Source of the DNA: Streptomyces plumbidurans
GTDB lineage: Bacteria > Actinomycetota > Actinomycetes > Streptomycetales > Streptomycetaceae
Assembly (NCBI RefSeq): GCF_019857225.1
Contig: NZ_JAFJSY010000070.1
Span: forward strand, 1 to 62,668
Length of the DNA: 62,668 nucleotides
Direction: 5' to 3'
The position numbers and the translations under genes are program-made. Positions 16,005 through 23,700 of the stretch are shown piece after piece; the first letter of the stretch is position 1, and each line of letters begins with the position of its first letter. Below the pieces are notes generated by a model. It was given only the letters and a program-made list of their open reading frames with translations, was not told the origin of the DNA and ran no database searches.

Positions 16005-17299
16005 TGCTTCGGTGCGTCCTTGTCGTAGGCCTGCTGGAGGGCGTCGAGGTAGCCGTCAGGTTTCGCGTTGCCCGTCATCAGCTTCTGGGTCTCGGAGACG
16101 AGGACGTCGTAGAAGCCGTTGATCGGCCAGTCCGGGTAGAAGGCGAGCCCGTCGCGCTTGCTGACGGTGTTGAAGTCGGTGATCAGCTTCTTGGACTTCG
16201 GGTCGGTGATGGCGCTGGTGTCGGCGGCGACCGGGATGCCGCCCTTGTTGCCGAGCAGGTTCTGGATCTTCTTCGACAGGGTGATGTCGATGAAGTCGTA
16301 GGCGAGATCCTTGTTCTTGGCGTTCTTGGGGACCACCCAGAGGTTGCCGCCCGAGCCCTGGGTCAGATCGGAGCCCGGCCACAGCGTGGTGTCCCAGTCG
16401 AACTTCGCCTCCGACTGGAAGCGGCCGTACCACCAGCTGCCGGAGAACAGGATCGGTGCCTTGCCCTGGATCCAGGAGACGCCCGCGTCCTCGGCCTTGG
16501 CGCTGGTGGACTTCTTGCTGATGTAGCCCTTCTTCACCCAGTCGGCGAAGGTGTCGGCGGCGTAGGTCCAGGCCGCGTCGTGGAAGTCGGTCTTGCCCTT
16601 GTACAGCTCGTACTTGTCGACCCACGAGCGGTCGGCCTTGGAGAGGGCGAGCTGGTAGAGGTACTGCTGGGCGGGGTACTCGGCCCCGGCGTTGGCGAGC
16701 GGGGTGACGCCCTTCTTCACGAAGGCGTCCATCGCGGCCGTGAGCTGGTCGAACGTCTTCGGTTCGGCGATCTTGTACTTCTTGAAGAGGTCCTTGTTGT
16801 AATAGACCATCGTGTACTCGGCGTAGTCGGTCACGCCGTACCACTTGCCGGAGCCCATGACCCCGTTGGTGTCGTACTTGCTGGTCGTGGCGACGCCCGC
16901 GCTGAACTTCTTGTCCCAGCCGCGCTTGGCGGCCTCGGCGCTCAGATCGGTCAGCAGGCCCTGCTTGGAGAGCTGGCCCGCGGTCGCGTTGCCCTTGTTG
17001 TACTCCATGATGTCGGGCGCGTCGGAGGAGTTGAGGATCATGGGCGCGGTCTTCTGGATCTGTTCGAAGCCCTTCGCCTCGAACTTCACCTTGACGCCCG
17101 GATGCGACGCCTCGAACTCCTTGATCGCCTCGTTCCAGGCGATGCCCATGGCGCTGTTGGGGGCTTCGTAATGCCAGAGCCTGAGCGTCTTGGCGTCGGA
17201 GGAGGAGCCGTCGCCCGAACCGCCGCAGGCGGTCGCGAGCAGGGCTCCTCCCAAAATCGCGGCCGTGACCGTCATCACACGCCTTCGTGCCGTCAACAT
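16001..17299 (-). CDS. Sugar-binding lipoprotein of the GH31 operon
   Basis: This 432-residue extracytoplasmic solute-binding protein (family 1) is the first gene of the operon. It has a lipoprotein signal peptide ending LLATACGG, so the mature N-terminal cysteine is near residue 25. The body shows typical features: LRLWHYEAPN, a long two-lobed fold and WPGSDLTQGSGGNLWVVPK. ATG 17299 has GGAGG six bases upstream. The upstream region holds two palindromic operators. Together with the GH31 enzyme, the ligand is probably a xylosylated or alpha-linked oligosaccharide (inference). Confidence 0.93.
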   Translation of the reverse strand: MLTARRRVMTVTAAILGGALLATACGGSGDGSSSDAKTLRLWHYEAPNSAMGIAWNEAIKEFEASHPGVKVKFEAKGFEQIQKTAPMILNSSDAPDIMEYNKGNATAGQLSKQGLLTDLSAEAAKRGWDKKFSAGVATTSKYDTNGVMGSGKWYGVTDYAEYTMVYYNKDLFKKYKIAEPKTFDQLTAAMDAFVKKGVTPLANAGAEYPAQQYLYQLALSKADRSWVDKYELYKGKTDFHDAAWTYAADTFADWVKKGYISKKSTSAKAEDAGVSWIQGKAPILFSGSWWYGRFQSEAKFDWDTTLWPGSDLTQGSGGNLWVVPKNAKNKDLAYDFIDITLSKKIQNLLGNKGGIPVAADTSAITDPKSKKLITDFNTVSKRDGLAFYPDWPINGFYDVLVSETQKLMTGNAKPDGYLDALQQAYDKDAPKQ

Positions 17300-17359
17300 C
17301 CGTGCCTCCAGGAGGGCCGGGCGGTAGTTCGGGGCGCCACGCGGCGACCGTGCCCTCCG

Positions 17360-17398
17360 TCGAATCGATTCGATGCGTGACGTCGAAGCGCTTCGACG
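17360..17398. promoter_or_regulatory. Two palindromic LacI-type operators
   Basis: TCGAATCGATTCGA (17360-17373) and CGTCGAAGCGCTTCGACG (17381-17398) are both perfect palindromes, with centres 23 bp apart. The second has the central CG step and arms common in operators of Streptomyces LacI-family repressors. They lie 61-99 bases upstream of the binding-protein start codon, where they would overlap the promoter. The LacI gene at the end of the operon is the likely binder. Confidence 0.75.
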
Positions 17399-17427
17399 GG
17401 CGAAGGTAGGTGCGGGCCGTGGGCCCG

Positions 17428-19173
17428 TCAATGCATTGGACGGGAATTCCTGTTCGGGTGTGTGGGGAAATTCCTGTACGGGCGTGTGGGGATCCGGTGG
17501 GCGAGGGAGATCAGCAGCGCCACCGCCGCGGCCGTCACCGGCACCCCGAACCCGGCCTGCGGCGACACGCCGTCCACCAGCCGGCCGCCGGTCGCCGAGC
17601 CGCAGGCGATCCCGCCGAGCAGACCGGTCACCGCGAGCGTCATGCCCTCGTTCAGACGCCCCTCGGGGGTGCGCTGCTGCACCAGCGTCATGGTCGTGAC
17701 CATGGTCGGGGCGGTCGCCATGCCCGCGATCAGCAGCGCGCCCGCCAGCAGCAGGAGCGAGCCGGACAGGGCGGCGGCGAGCAGGGGAAGGGTCAGCAGG
17801 GCCGTCATGGCCGCGATGCACCACGGCAGCCGGCCGGACGCGGGGCCGGTCCGCGGCCGCGCCCCGTACAGCAGACCCGCCACGCAGGACCCCGCGGCCT
17901 GCAGCGCCAGAACAACCCCCGCCGCCGAACGGTGCCCCTGCGCATCCGCGAAGGCGATCGTGACGACCTCCATGGAGCCGAACACCGCGCCCGTCGCCAG
18001 ACAGACGGCGAGCAGCGGGGGCATTCCGGGCGCGCGCAACGGCGACTTCGCGCGGGCGTCGTGCCGCACGGGCGGTTCCGTCGAACGCTGCGCGGCGAAC
18101 AACATCATGCCGGTGAGCAGCAGTACGGCCCCGGTGAGCGTGCCCGCCTCCGGGAAGAGGGCCGAGCACAGCAGGGCCGCGAGCACCGGGCCCAGCATGA
18201 AGCACAGCTCGTCGGCGGCCTGCTCGAAGGAGTTGGCGGTGTGCAGCGCGCCGGGATCGCCGCGCAGCAGGTGGGCCCAGCGGGCGCGGGACATCCCGCC
18301 GGTGTTCGGGGTCGTCGCGGTGGCGGCATAGGACGCGAACAGGGTCCAGTCGGGGGCGCCGGCATGCACGCACACGACGAGGGCGAGCGAACCGAGCACC
18401 GCGAGAACCGTGGCCGGCACGGCGATCCTCGCCTGCCCGTACCGATCGACCAGCCGCGCGGTCCACGGCGCCAGCGCCGCCGTCGCGGCGAGCCCGGTCG
18501 CGGTGACGGCCCCGGCCAGGGCGTACGACCCACGCACCCCGGCGATCATCACGACCGCACTCACGCTGAACATGCCCATGGGGAGACGGGCCAGCAGGTT
18601 CCCGGCGGTGAAGGCGCGGGCGCCGGGGATGGTGAAGAGGCGGTGGTAGGGGGTGGGTGGGCGGTGCCTCCGGCGGTTTGCGCGGTGGGGTGGGCGGTTC
18701 GTGCCGTGGGGTGGGCGGTTTGCGCGGTGGGGTGGGCGGTTGGCTTGGTGGGGTGGGTGGTTGGTGCGGTGGGGTGGGCGGTTTGCGCGGTGGGGTGGGC
18801 GGTTGGCTTGGTGGGGTGGGTGGTTGGTGCGGTGGGGTGGGAAGTTCGCGTGGCGGGGTGAGTGGGTTGAGCGGTCGGGCGGGTGGTTCGTGCGGCGGGG
18901 GGTGAAGTCGGCGGTGACGAGGGTGTCGGCGGTGACGGTGAACTGGGGGGCTTGGTGGGGTTTCGGCTGTGGGTCTCGATAGGGCGTCGGCTGTGGGACT
19001 CGGCGGGGGGTTGGCTGCGGGTCCTGGCGGGAGGTCGGTTGCGGGGCTCGGCTGGAGGTCGGTTGCGGGGCTTGGCGGGTGGTTGGCTGCGGGGCTCGGC
19101 GGGGTGGCGGTTGCGGGAGTCGGTGGGTGGTCGGCTGCGGGGCTCGGTGCGGTGTCGGTTGCGGCATGAGCAT
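17428..19173 (-). CDS. MFS transporter with repeat-coded N-terminal extension
   Basis: The C-terminal 390 residues or so are a major facilitator transporter with about twelve hydrophobic segments, beginning LLARLPMGMFSVSAVVMIAG. Homologues that I remember start just before this point. Here no ATG, GTG or TTG in frame exists there; the frame runs back through 190 low-complexity residues to ATG 19173, 78 bases from the divergent LysR start. The extension is made of 8-residue repeats (PQPT core) and then 7-residue repeats (RPPHRAN, RPPHRTN, HPPHQAN), all in frame. The ATG pair at 19173/19167 has only a weak GGGCGA upstream. The substrate is unknown; the LysR neighbour may control it. A start at the internal MGMF methionine would clip the first membrane segment. 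Confidence 0.72.
   Translation of the reverse strand: MLMPQPTPHRAPQPTTHRLPQPPPRRAPQPTTRQAPQPTSSRAPQPTSRQDPQPTPRRVPQPTPYRDPQPKPHQAPQFTVTADTLVTADFTPRRTNHPPDRSTHSPRHANFPPHRTNHPPHQANRPPHRANRPPHRTNHPPHQANRPPHRANRPPHGTNRPPHRANRRRHRPPTPYHRLFTIPGARAFTAGNLLARLPMGMFSVSAVVMIAGVRGSYALAGAVTATGLAATAALAPWTARLVDRYGQARIAVPATVLAVLGSLALVVCVHAGAPDWTLFASYAATATTPNTGGMSRARWAHLLRGDPGALHTANSFEQAADELCFMLGPVLAALLCSALFPEAGTLTGAVLLLTGMMLFAAQRSTEPPVRHDARAKSPLRAPGMPPLLAVCLATGAVFGSMEVVTIAFADAQGHRSAAGVVLALQAAGSCVAGLLYGARPRTGPASGRLPWCIAAMTALLTLPLLAAALSGSLLLLAGALLIAGMATAPTMVTTMTLVQQRTPEGRLNEGMTLAVTGLLGGIACGSATGGRLVDGVSPQAGFGVPVTAAAVALLISLAHRIPTRPYRNFPTHPNRNSRPMH
18675..18905. repeat. 21-bp minisatellite, 11 units
   Basis: Eleven consecutive 21-base units of the type GGTTTGCGCGGTGGGGTGGGC run from 18675 to 18905. 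Units 3-5 (18717-18779) and 6-8 (18780-18842) form a 63-bp duplication that differs only in its last base, so it is recent. The last three units are diverged. Each unit codes for seven residues in the MFS frame. The plus strand has closely spaced runs of three and four G, which could form quadruplexes. Confidence 0.92.
18964..19164. repeat. 24-bp minisatellite, 8 units plus a partial
   Basis: Eight 24-base units of the type CGGTTGCGGGGCTCGGCTGG... run from 18964 to 19155, with a partial ninth unit to 19164. Each codes for eight residues with a PQPT core in the MFS frame. It is separated from the 21-bp array by about 60 non-repetitive bases that stay open in the same frame. Confidence 0.88.
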
Positions 19174-19251
19174 CACCGTCGCCCGGTGCCGATCACGGCG
19201 TCCAACACCTTTCGTGGGCCGATTGACGCACCTGTGTTGTAAGTTCGCCGG

Positions 19252-20223
19252 ATGTCCGCGCCCCGTCATCTCGACCCGCGCCTGTTGCGGGCCTTCGTCA
19301 CCGTCGCCGAGGAGCTGCACTTCACGCGGGCCGCCGCCAGGCTCTACGTCGCGCAGCAGGCGCTGAGCCGGGACGTGCGGCGGCTGGAGCGGGAGCTCGG
19401 CGCCGAACTGTTCGTGCGCTCCACTCGGCAGGTGGCGCTGAGCGCCGACGGTGAGCGGCTGCTGCCGTACGCGCGCCGGGTGCTGCGCGCCCAGGACGAG
19501 CTGCTCACCGCCTTCGGCGAGGCCAGGCCGCTGCTGGTCGACCTCAACTTCCCGGACCAGGACACAGCGCGCCGCGTCCTGCACCGGGCCCGCGAACTCG
19601 CCCCCGGGCACGAGCTGATGGCCCGCTACGAGAGCGGCCTGACGGGAGCGGCGGCCGAGCTGCTCGCCGGGCGTCTCGACGCGTCCTTCGGGCGGTTCGC
19701 GGGACTGGACGCCTCGTTGCGGGCCGGGCTCGAGCACCAGCTCGTGCGGTACGAGCCGATGGCGTTGGTGCTGCCCGAGGACCACCGGCTCGCGTCTCTG
19801 GAGGCGGTGCCGCTCGCCGCGCTCGCGGGGGAGACGGTGTACGCGGGGGCCGGGAATCCGCGGACGGCGGAGTGGACCGATCTGGCCCGCCGCCTTTTTG
19901 ATGGACATGACATCGAAATCGCGTCACCTGTGCCGCTGGCCGTCGGGGACGAGGAGTTCGGGCGGATCATGGCCAAGCTGCGGTACCCGATCCTCGCCGT
20001 GGTGAGCTTTCCGGCCATGCCCGAAACGGTTCTGCGGCCCCTGGTCGAGCCTGTGCCTTTGTCCCCGGTGTCCCTTGTGTGGCGGAAGGGGCTGATGCAC
20101 CCGGGATTCGACGCGCTTCGACGGGCCGCACGCGAGCTGTCGGCCGAGGAAGGGTGGCTCCGGAGACCCGCCAAGGGATGGATTCCAGCCACCGACGAAA
20201 CACACGTTCGGTCCATCTACTGA
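19252..20223 (+). CDS. LysR-family transcriptional regulator
   Basis: The 323-residue protein has the N-terminal winged helix-turn-helix of the family: LLRAFVTVAEELHFTRAAARLYVAQQALSR across residues 10-39, then LERELGAELFVRSTRQVALS. The C-terminal part is a co-inducer domain of the two-lobed fold. It is divergent from the MFS transporter, the usual LysR arrangement, so it probably controls the transporter and itself. ATG 19252 has no clear ribosome site. The effector is unknown. Confidence 0.92.
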   Translation: MSAPRHLDPRLLRAFVTVAEELHFTRAAARLYVAQQALSRDVRRLERELGAELFVRSTRQVALSADGERLLPYARRVLRAQDELLTAFGEARPLLVDLNFPDQDTARRVLHRARELAPGHELMARYESGLTGAAAELLAGRLDASFGRFAGLDASLRAGLEHQLVRYEPMALVLPEDHRLASLEAVPLAALAGETVYAGAGNPRTAEWTDLARRLFDGHDIEIASPVPLAVGDEEFGRIMAKLRYPILAVVSFPAMPETVLRPLVEPVPLSPVSLVWRKGLMHPGFDALRRAARELSAEEGWLRRPAKGWIPATDETHVRSIY

Positions 20224-20374
20224 CACGTGGCCAACACATAACCTCCTCATGCGCTACATTCGTCCCCCGAGCACGTTGTGATAAAGGGGGGCGCTCGAAC
20301 CCGGTGGGGGCTGGGTTCGGCCGACGAGTGCTCGAGTCGTACGCGCACCCGGAACTGTCCCTGGGGGGATGTGC
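20224..20374 (+). promoter_or_regulatory. Leader and promoter region of the mat operon
   Basis: TACATT at 20255-20260 is a possible -10 box. A seven-bp inverted repeat (CGAACCC...GGGTTCG) at 20296-20319 would form a hairpin in the leader. GGGGGG at 20363-20368 is the ribosome site for matA. Confidence 0.35.
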
Positions 20375-21505
20375 GTGCACGTGAAAAAGTGGCGAAAAGA
20401 CGCCCAACCGGAGTGGCCCGAAGCTCCATCGGACACCCAGCTCATCGCGACAACGGGGGACGTCAGAGGGCGGGCAGCCACCCAGTCCTTTCCGGACACC
20501 GGCAGAACCGGAGCCGACGGAGTCTCTCGTGGGGACTTCGCCGGCCTCGACAACACCCGGCTGCCGAGCGACGGGAGACACCGGTCGAGCGACGCGATAC
20601 GTCAGCCGAACGACGCGATACGTCGGCCCGGTGACGGGATACGTCAGCCGAACGACGCGATAGGTCGGCCGGGCGACGGCACCCAGATACTGAGCGGTGG
20701 TCCCGGACCCGTGTCCGAGCACGACCGCAGCTTCGATCTGCGCGACCCGTGGGAGCCGGCCGGTGAGAGCGCTCAGGCCCACGACCCGTACGAGGTGACC
20801 GTCCAGCTCGACTCCGTGAGCGCGCAGGACACCCGTCTGCACGCGGCCGAGGGCGCGCCGGGCGGCGGCTCGGACAGCTCCGACGGACCGGTGTTCGTCG
20901 ACGAGTCGGGCCGCCGCAGCCGGCGCTTCCGCCGCCTGGGCATCGCCGTCGGCATCGCGTGCGCGGTCTACGCCGTCGTCATCGTCGTCACGCTGCTCTC
21001 CGGCAGTTCGGACGCGCCCTGGCTGCCCGTACCGGGCCAGAAGAACGACAAGCCGGCCAGTCAGGTCGACCCGACCTCGCGGCCCGCCCACTCCGCCCTG
21101 CCCTCCGGCACCGGCGCCGGCGACGCTCCGGCCGGGTCGTTGCCGACGGCCAGTGACGGCTCGACGCCCTCGGCGCACAAGAGCGGTGCGTCCGCCGCCG
21201 CTTCGGCCGACCCCGCTGCCCCGGGCAAGTCCGCCGGCCCCAACCCGACGCCGACCAAGACCCGGTCGAACCCGGGGCCCGGCGTGGGCAACCCGAAGCC
21301 GACGACCTCGGTCGGACCCACGACGCCCGCCTCGCCCGACCCGACGCCGAGCGAGAGCTCCGTCGCGCCCACCGAGCCGACGAGCAGCGGCACGGCACCC
21401 GCTCCCGGGGCCGTCGCCGACGGCCCCGCCAGCCCCTCGCCCGTCGCCGAGGAATCGGGCCCGCCCGTCGCCTCGCCCGTACCGTCCCCGGAGAACCACC
21501 TCTGA
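20375..21505 (+). CDS. matA: MatA-like membrane protein of the aggregation locus
   Basis: This protein of about 376 residues has a long disordered N-terminal part, one membrane segment (GIAVGIACAVYAVVIVVTLLSG, about 190-211) and an extracellular Ser/Thr/Pro-rich tail of about 165 residues. Its TGA overlaps the matB ATG. In S. coelicolor the gene before the bifunctional polysaccharide synthase is matA, needed with matB for mycelial aggregation (memory of published work). The N-terminus carries a degenerate repeat, (R)xPNDAIRRPGDGI, coded at about 20587-20680. GTG 20375 is seven bases after GGGGGG; ATG 20369 is too close to that site but cannot be excluded. No catalytic domain is visible, so it is probably a structural partner of MatB. 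Confidence 0.72.
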   Translation: MHVKKWRKDAQPEWPEAPSDTQLIATTGDVRGRAATQSFPDTGRTGADGVSRGDFAGLDNTRLPSDGRHRSSDAIRQPNDAIRRPGDGIRQPNDAIGRPGDGTQILSGGPGPVSEHDRSFDLRDPWEPAGESAQAHDPYEVTVQLDSVSAQDTRLHAAEGAPGGGSDSSDGPVFVDESGRRSRRFRRLGIAVGIACAVYAVVIVVTLLSGSSDAPWLPVPGQKNDKPASQVDPTSRPAHSALPSGTGAGDAPAGSLPTASDGSTPSAHKSGASAAASADPAAPGKSAGPNPTPTKTRSNPGPGVGNPKPTTSVGPTTPASPDPTPSESSVAPTEPTSSGTAPAPGAVADGPASPSPVAEESGPPVASPVPSPENHL

Positions 21506-23700
21506 TGGCATCCCGCACCCGCCGTCACGGGCCCGCGACACCGGCCCGTGGCGGCTCCCAGCGCCGCCGCCTGCCCATGCGCCTGCTGCTGCCGATGCTC
21601 CTTCTCGTGGCGCTGGTGGCGATGCTGATGCTGCGCGGGTACGTGCACAGCGAGATCCTCGCCGACCACCGCGTCCAGCCCGAGGCCGCCACCGACAAGG
21701 TCCCCGAGAAGATCCTGGACGGCGGCCCCGTCATCGACACCCGCAGCGGTCGCACCACCAGCCTGAAGGTGCCCGACCACCACATCGTCCTCACCTTCGA
21801 CGACGGACCCGACCCGACCTGGACCCCCAAGGTCCTGGACGTGCTCAAGAAGCACCACGCGCACGCGGTCTTCTTCGTCACCGGCACGATGACCTCGCAG
21901 CACCCGGACCTGGTCAAGCGCATCGTCGACGAGGGCAACGAGGTGGGCCTGCACACCTTCGACCACCCCGACCTCTCCTACCAGTCCAAGAGCCGTATCG
22001 ACTGGGAGCTGTCCCAGAACCAGCTGGCGCTCGCGGGCGCGGCCGGCATCCGCAGCTCGATCTTCCGGCCGCCGTACTCCTCCTTCGCCGACGCCATGGA
22101 CAACAAGTCCTGGCCGGTGACGCAGTACATCGGCACCAAGGGCTATCTCACCGTCGTCAACAACACCGACAGCGAGGACTGGCAGAAGCCCGGCGTCGAC
22201 AAGATCATCAAGAACGCCACCCCGCACGGCGGCAAGGGCGCCGTCGTGCTGATGCACGACTCCGGCGGCGACCGTCACCAGACCGTCCAGGCGCTCGACA
22301 AGTTCCTGCCCGAGATGCAGCGCAAGGGATACCAGTTCGACAACCTCACCGAGGCGCTCGACGCCCCGAGCGCCCTGACCAAGGTCACCGGCGTCAACCT
22401 GTGGAAGGGCAAGGCGTGGATCTTCCTGGTCCAGGCCTCGGACGACATCACCGGAGCGATGGTCGTCGCCCTGGCGGTCGTCGGCTCCACGGTCATCGGC
22501 CGCTTCGTGCTGATGCTGCTGCTGTCGGGAATCCACGCGCGCCGGGTGCGCCGCAAAGGCTTCCGCTGGGGACCGCCGGTCACCGAACCGGTGTCGGTGC
22601 TGGTGCCCGCGTACAACGAGGCCAAGTGCATCGAGAACACGGTCCGTTCACTGATGGCGAGCGAGCACCCCATCGAGGTGCTCGTCATCGACGACGGGTC
22701 GAGCGACGGCACGGCACGGATCGTGGAGGCGATGGGCCTGCCGAACGTACGGGTCGTGCGCCAGCTGAACGCGGGCAAGCCCGCCGCGCTCAACCGGGGC
22801 CTGGCCAACGCCCGTCACGACATCATCGTGATGATGGACGGCGACACGGTCTTCGAACCGGCCACCGTGCGTGAGCTGGTGCAGCCCTTCGGCGACCCGA
22901 AGGTGGGCGCGGTGGCGGGCAACGCCAAGGTCGGCAACCGGGATTCGCTGATCGGCGCCTGGCAGCACATCGAGTACGTGATGGGCTTCAACCTCGACCG
23001 CCGGATGTACGACATCATGCGCTGCATGCCGACGATCCCGGGGGCGGTCGGCGCCTTCAGGCGCTCGGCGCTGGAGCGGGTCGGCGGCATGAGCGACGAC
23101 ACGCTCGCCGAGGACACCGACATCACGATGGCCATGCACCGCGACGGCTGGCGCGTGGTCTACGCCGAGAAGGCGCGGGCCTGGACGGAGGCGCCCGAGA
23201 CGGTCCAGCAGCTGTGGTCGCAGCGCTACCGCTGGTCGTACGGCACCATGCAGGCGATCTGGAAGCACCGCCGGGCGATCGTGGAGAAGGGCCCCTCGGG
23301 CCGCTTCGGCCGGGTCGGCCTGCCCATGGTCGCGCTGTTCATGGTGGTGGCCCCGCTGCTGGCCCCGCTGATCGACATCTTCCTGCTGTACGGCGTCGTC
23401 TTCGGCCCCACGCAGAAGACGATCGTGGCCTGGCTCGGCGTCCTGGCCGTGCAGGCGGTCTGCGCGGCGTACGCCTTCCGGCTGGACCGCGAACGCATGA
23501 CCCATCTGATCTCGCTGCCGCTGCAGCAGATCCTCTACCGCCAGCTCATGTACGTCGTGCTGCTCCAGTCCTGGATCACGGCGCTCACCGGCGGCCGCTT
23601 GCGCTGGCAGAAGCTGCGGCGCACGGGTGTCGTCGAGGCGCCCGGCGGCCCGGTGCCGAGCCATCGGACGCGCAGCAGTGATCGGAGGCCCGTGGCATGA
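21505..23700 (+). CDS. matB: Bifunctional polysaccharide deacetylase / glycosyltransferase MatB
   Basis: This 731-residue membrane protein fuses two enzymes. After a membrane segment at about 25-43 comes an extracellular NodB-type deacetylase (about 90-285): TFDDGPD with D99/D100, HTFDHPDL with metal ligands H150 and H154, RPPYSS and LMHDSG. A family 2 glycosyltransferase follows (about 365-620): VSVLVPAYNE, VIDDGSSDGT, MMDGDTVF, EDTDITM and QRYRWSYG (QxxRW). C-terminal membrane segments complete the synthase. In S. coelicolor MatAB makes a poly-beta-1,6-N-acetylglucosamine-like surface polymer that drives pellet formation (memory). The start overlaps matA and the stop overlaps the acyltransferase start, so all three are translationally coupled. 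Confidence 0.92.
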   Translation: MASRTRRHGPATPARGGSQRRRLPMRLLLPMLLLVALVAMLMLRGYVHSEILADHRVQPEAATDKVPEKILDGGPVIDTRSGRTTSLKVPDHHIVLTFDDGPDPTWTPKVLDVLKKHHAHAVFFVTGTMTSQHPDLVKRIVDEGNEVGLHTFDHPDLSYQSKSRIDWELSQNQLALAGAAGIRSSIFRPPYSSFADAMDNKSWPVTQYIGTKGYLTVVNNTDSEDWQKPGVDKIIKNATPHGGKGAVVLMHDSGGDRHQTVQALDKFLPEMQRKGYQFDNLTEALDAPSALTKVTGVNLWKGKAWIFLVQASDDITGAMVVALAVVGSTVIGRFVLMLLLSGIHARRVRRKGFRWGPPVTEPVSVLVPAYNEAKCIENTVRSLMASEHPIEVLVIDDGSSDGTARIVEAMGLPNVRVVRQLNAGKPAALNRGLANARHDIIVMMDGDTVFEPATVRELVQPFGDPKVGAVAGNAKVGNRDSLIGAWQHIEYVMGFNLDRRMYDIMRCMPTIPGAVGAFRRSALERVGGMSDDTLAEDTDITMAMHRDGWRVVYAEKARAWTEAPETVQQLWSQRYRWSYGTMQAIWKHRRAIVEKGPSGRFGRVGLPMVALFMVVAPLLAPLIDIFLLYGVVFGPTQKTIVAWLGVLAVQAVCAAYAFRLDRERMTHLISLPLQQILYRQLMYVVLLQSWITALTGGRLRWQKLRRTGVVEAPGGPVPSHRTRSSDRRPVA

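Noticed and set aside
10881..17400. Integrative element using ssrA as attachment site
   Set aside because: No integrase, no repeat of the ssrA 3' end and no mobility genes were found; only the position is suggestive.
18675..19164. CRISPR-like array
   Set aside because: The repeats are contiguous 21- and 24-bp units without unique spacers and stay in one reading frame.
19223..19245. TTGACG / TAAGTT as sigma-70-type promoter of the lysR gene
   Set aside because: The spacer is only 11 bases, too short for a normal promoter.
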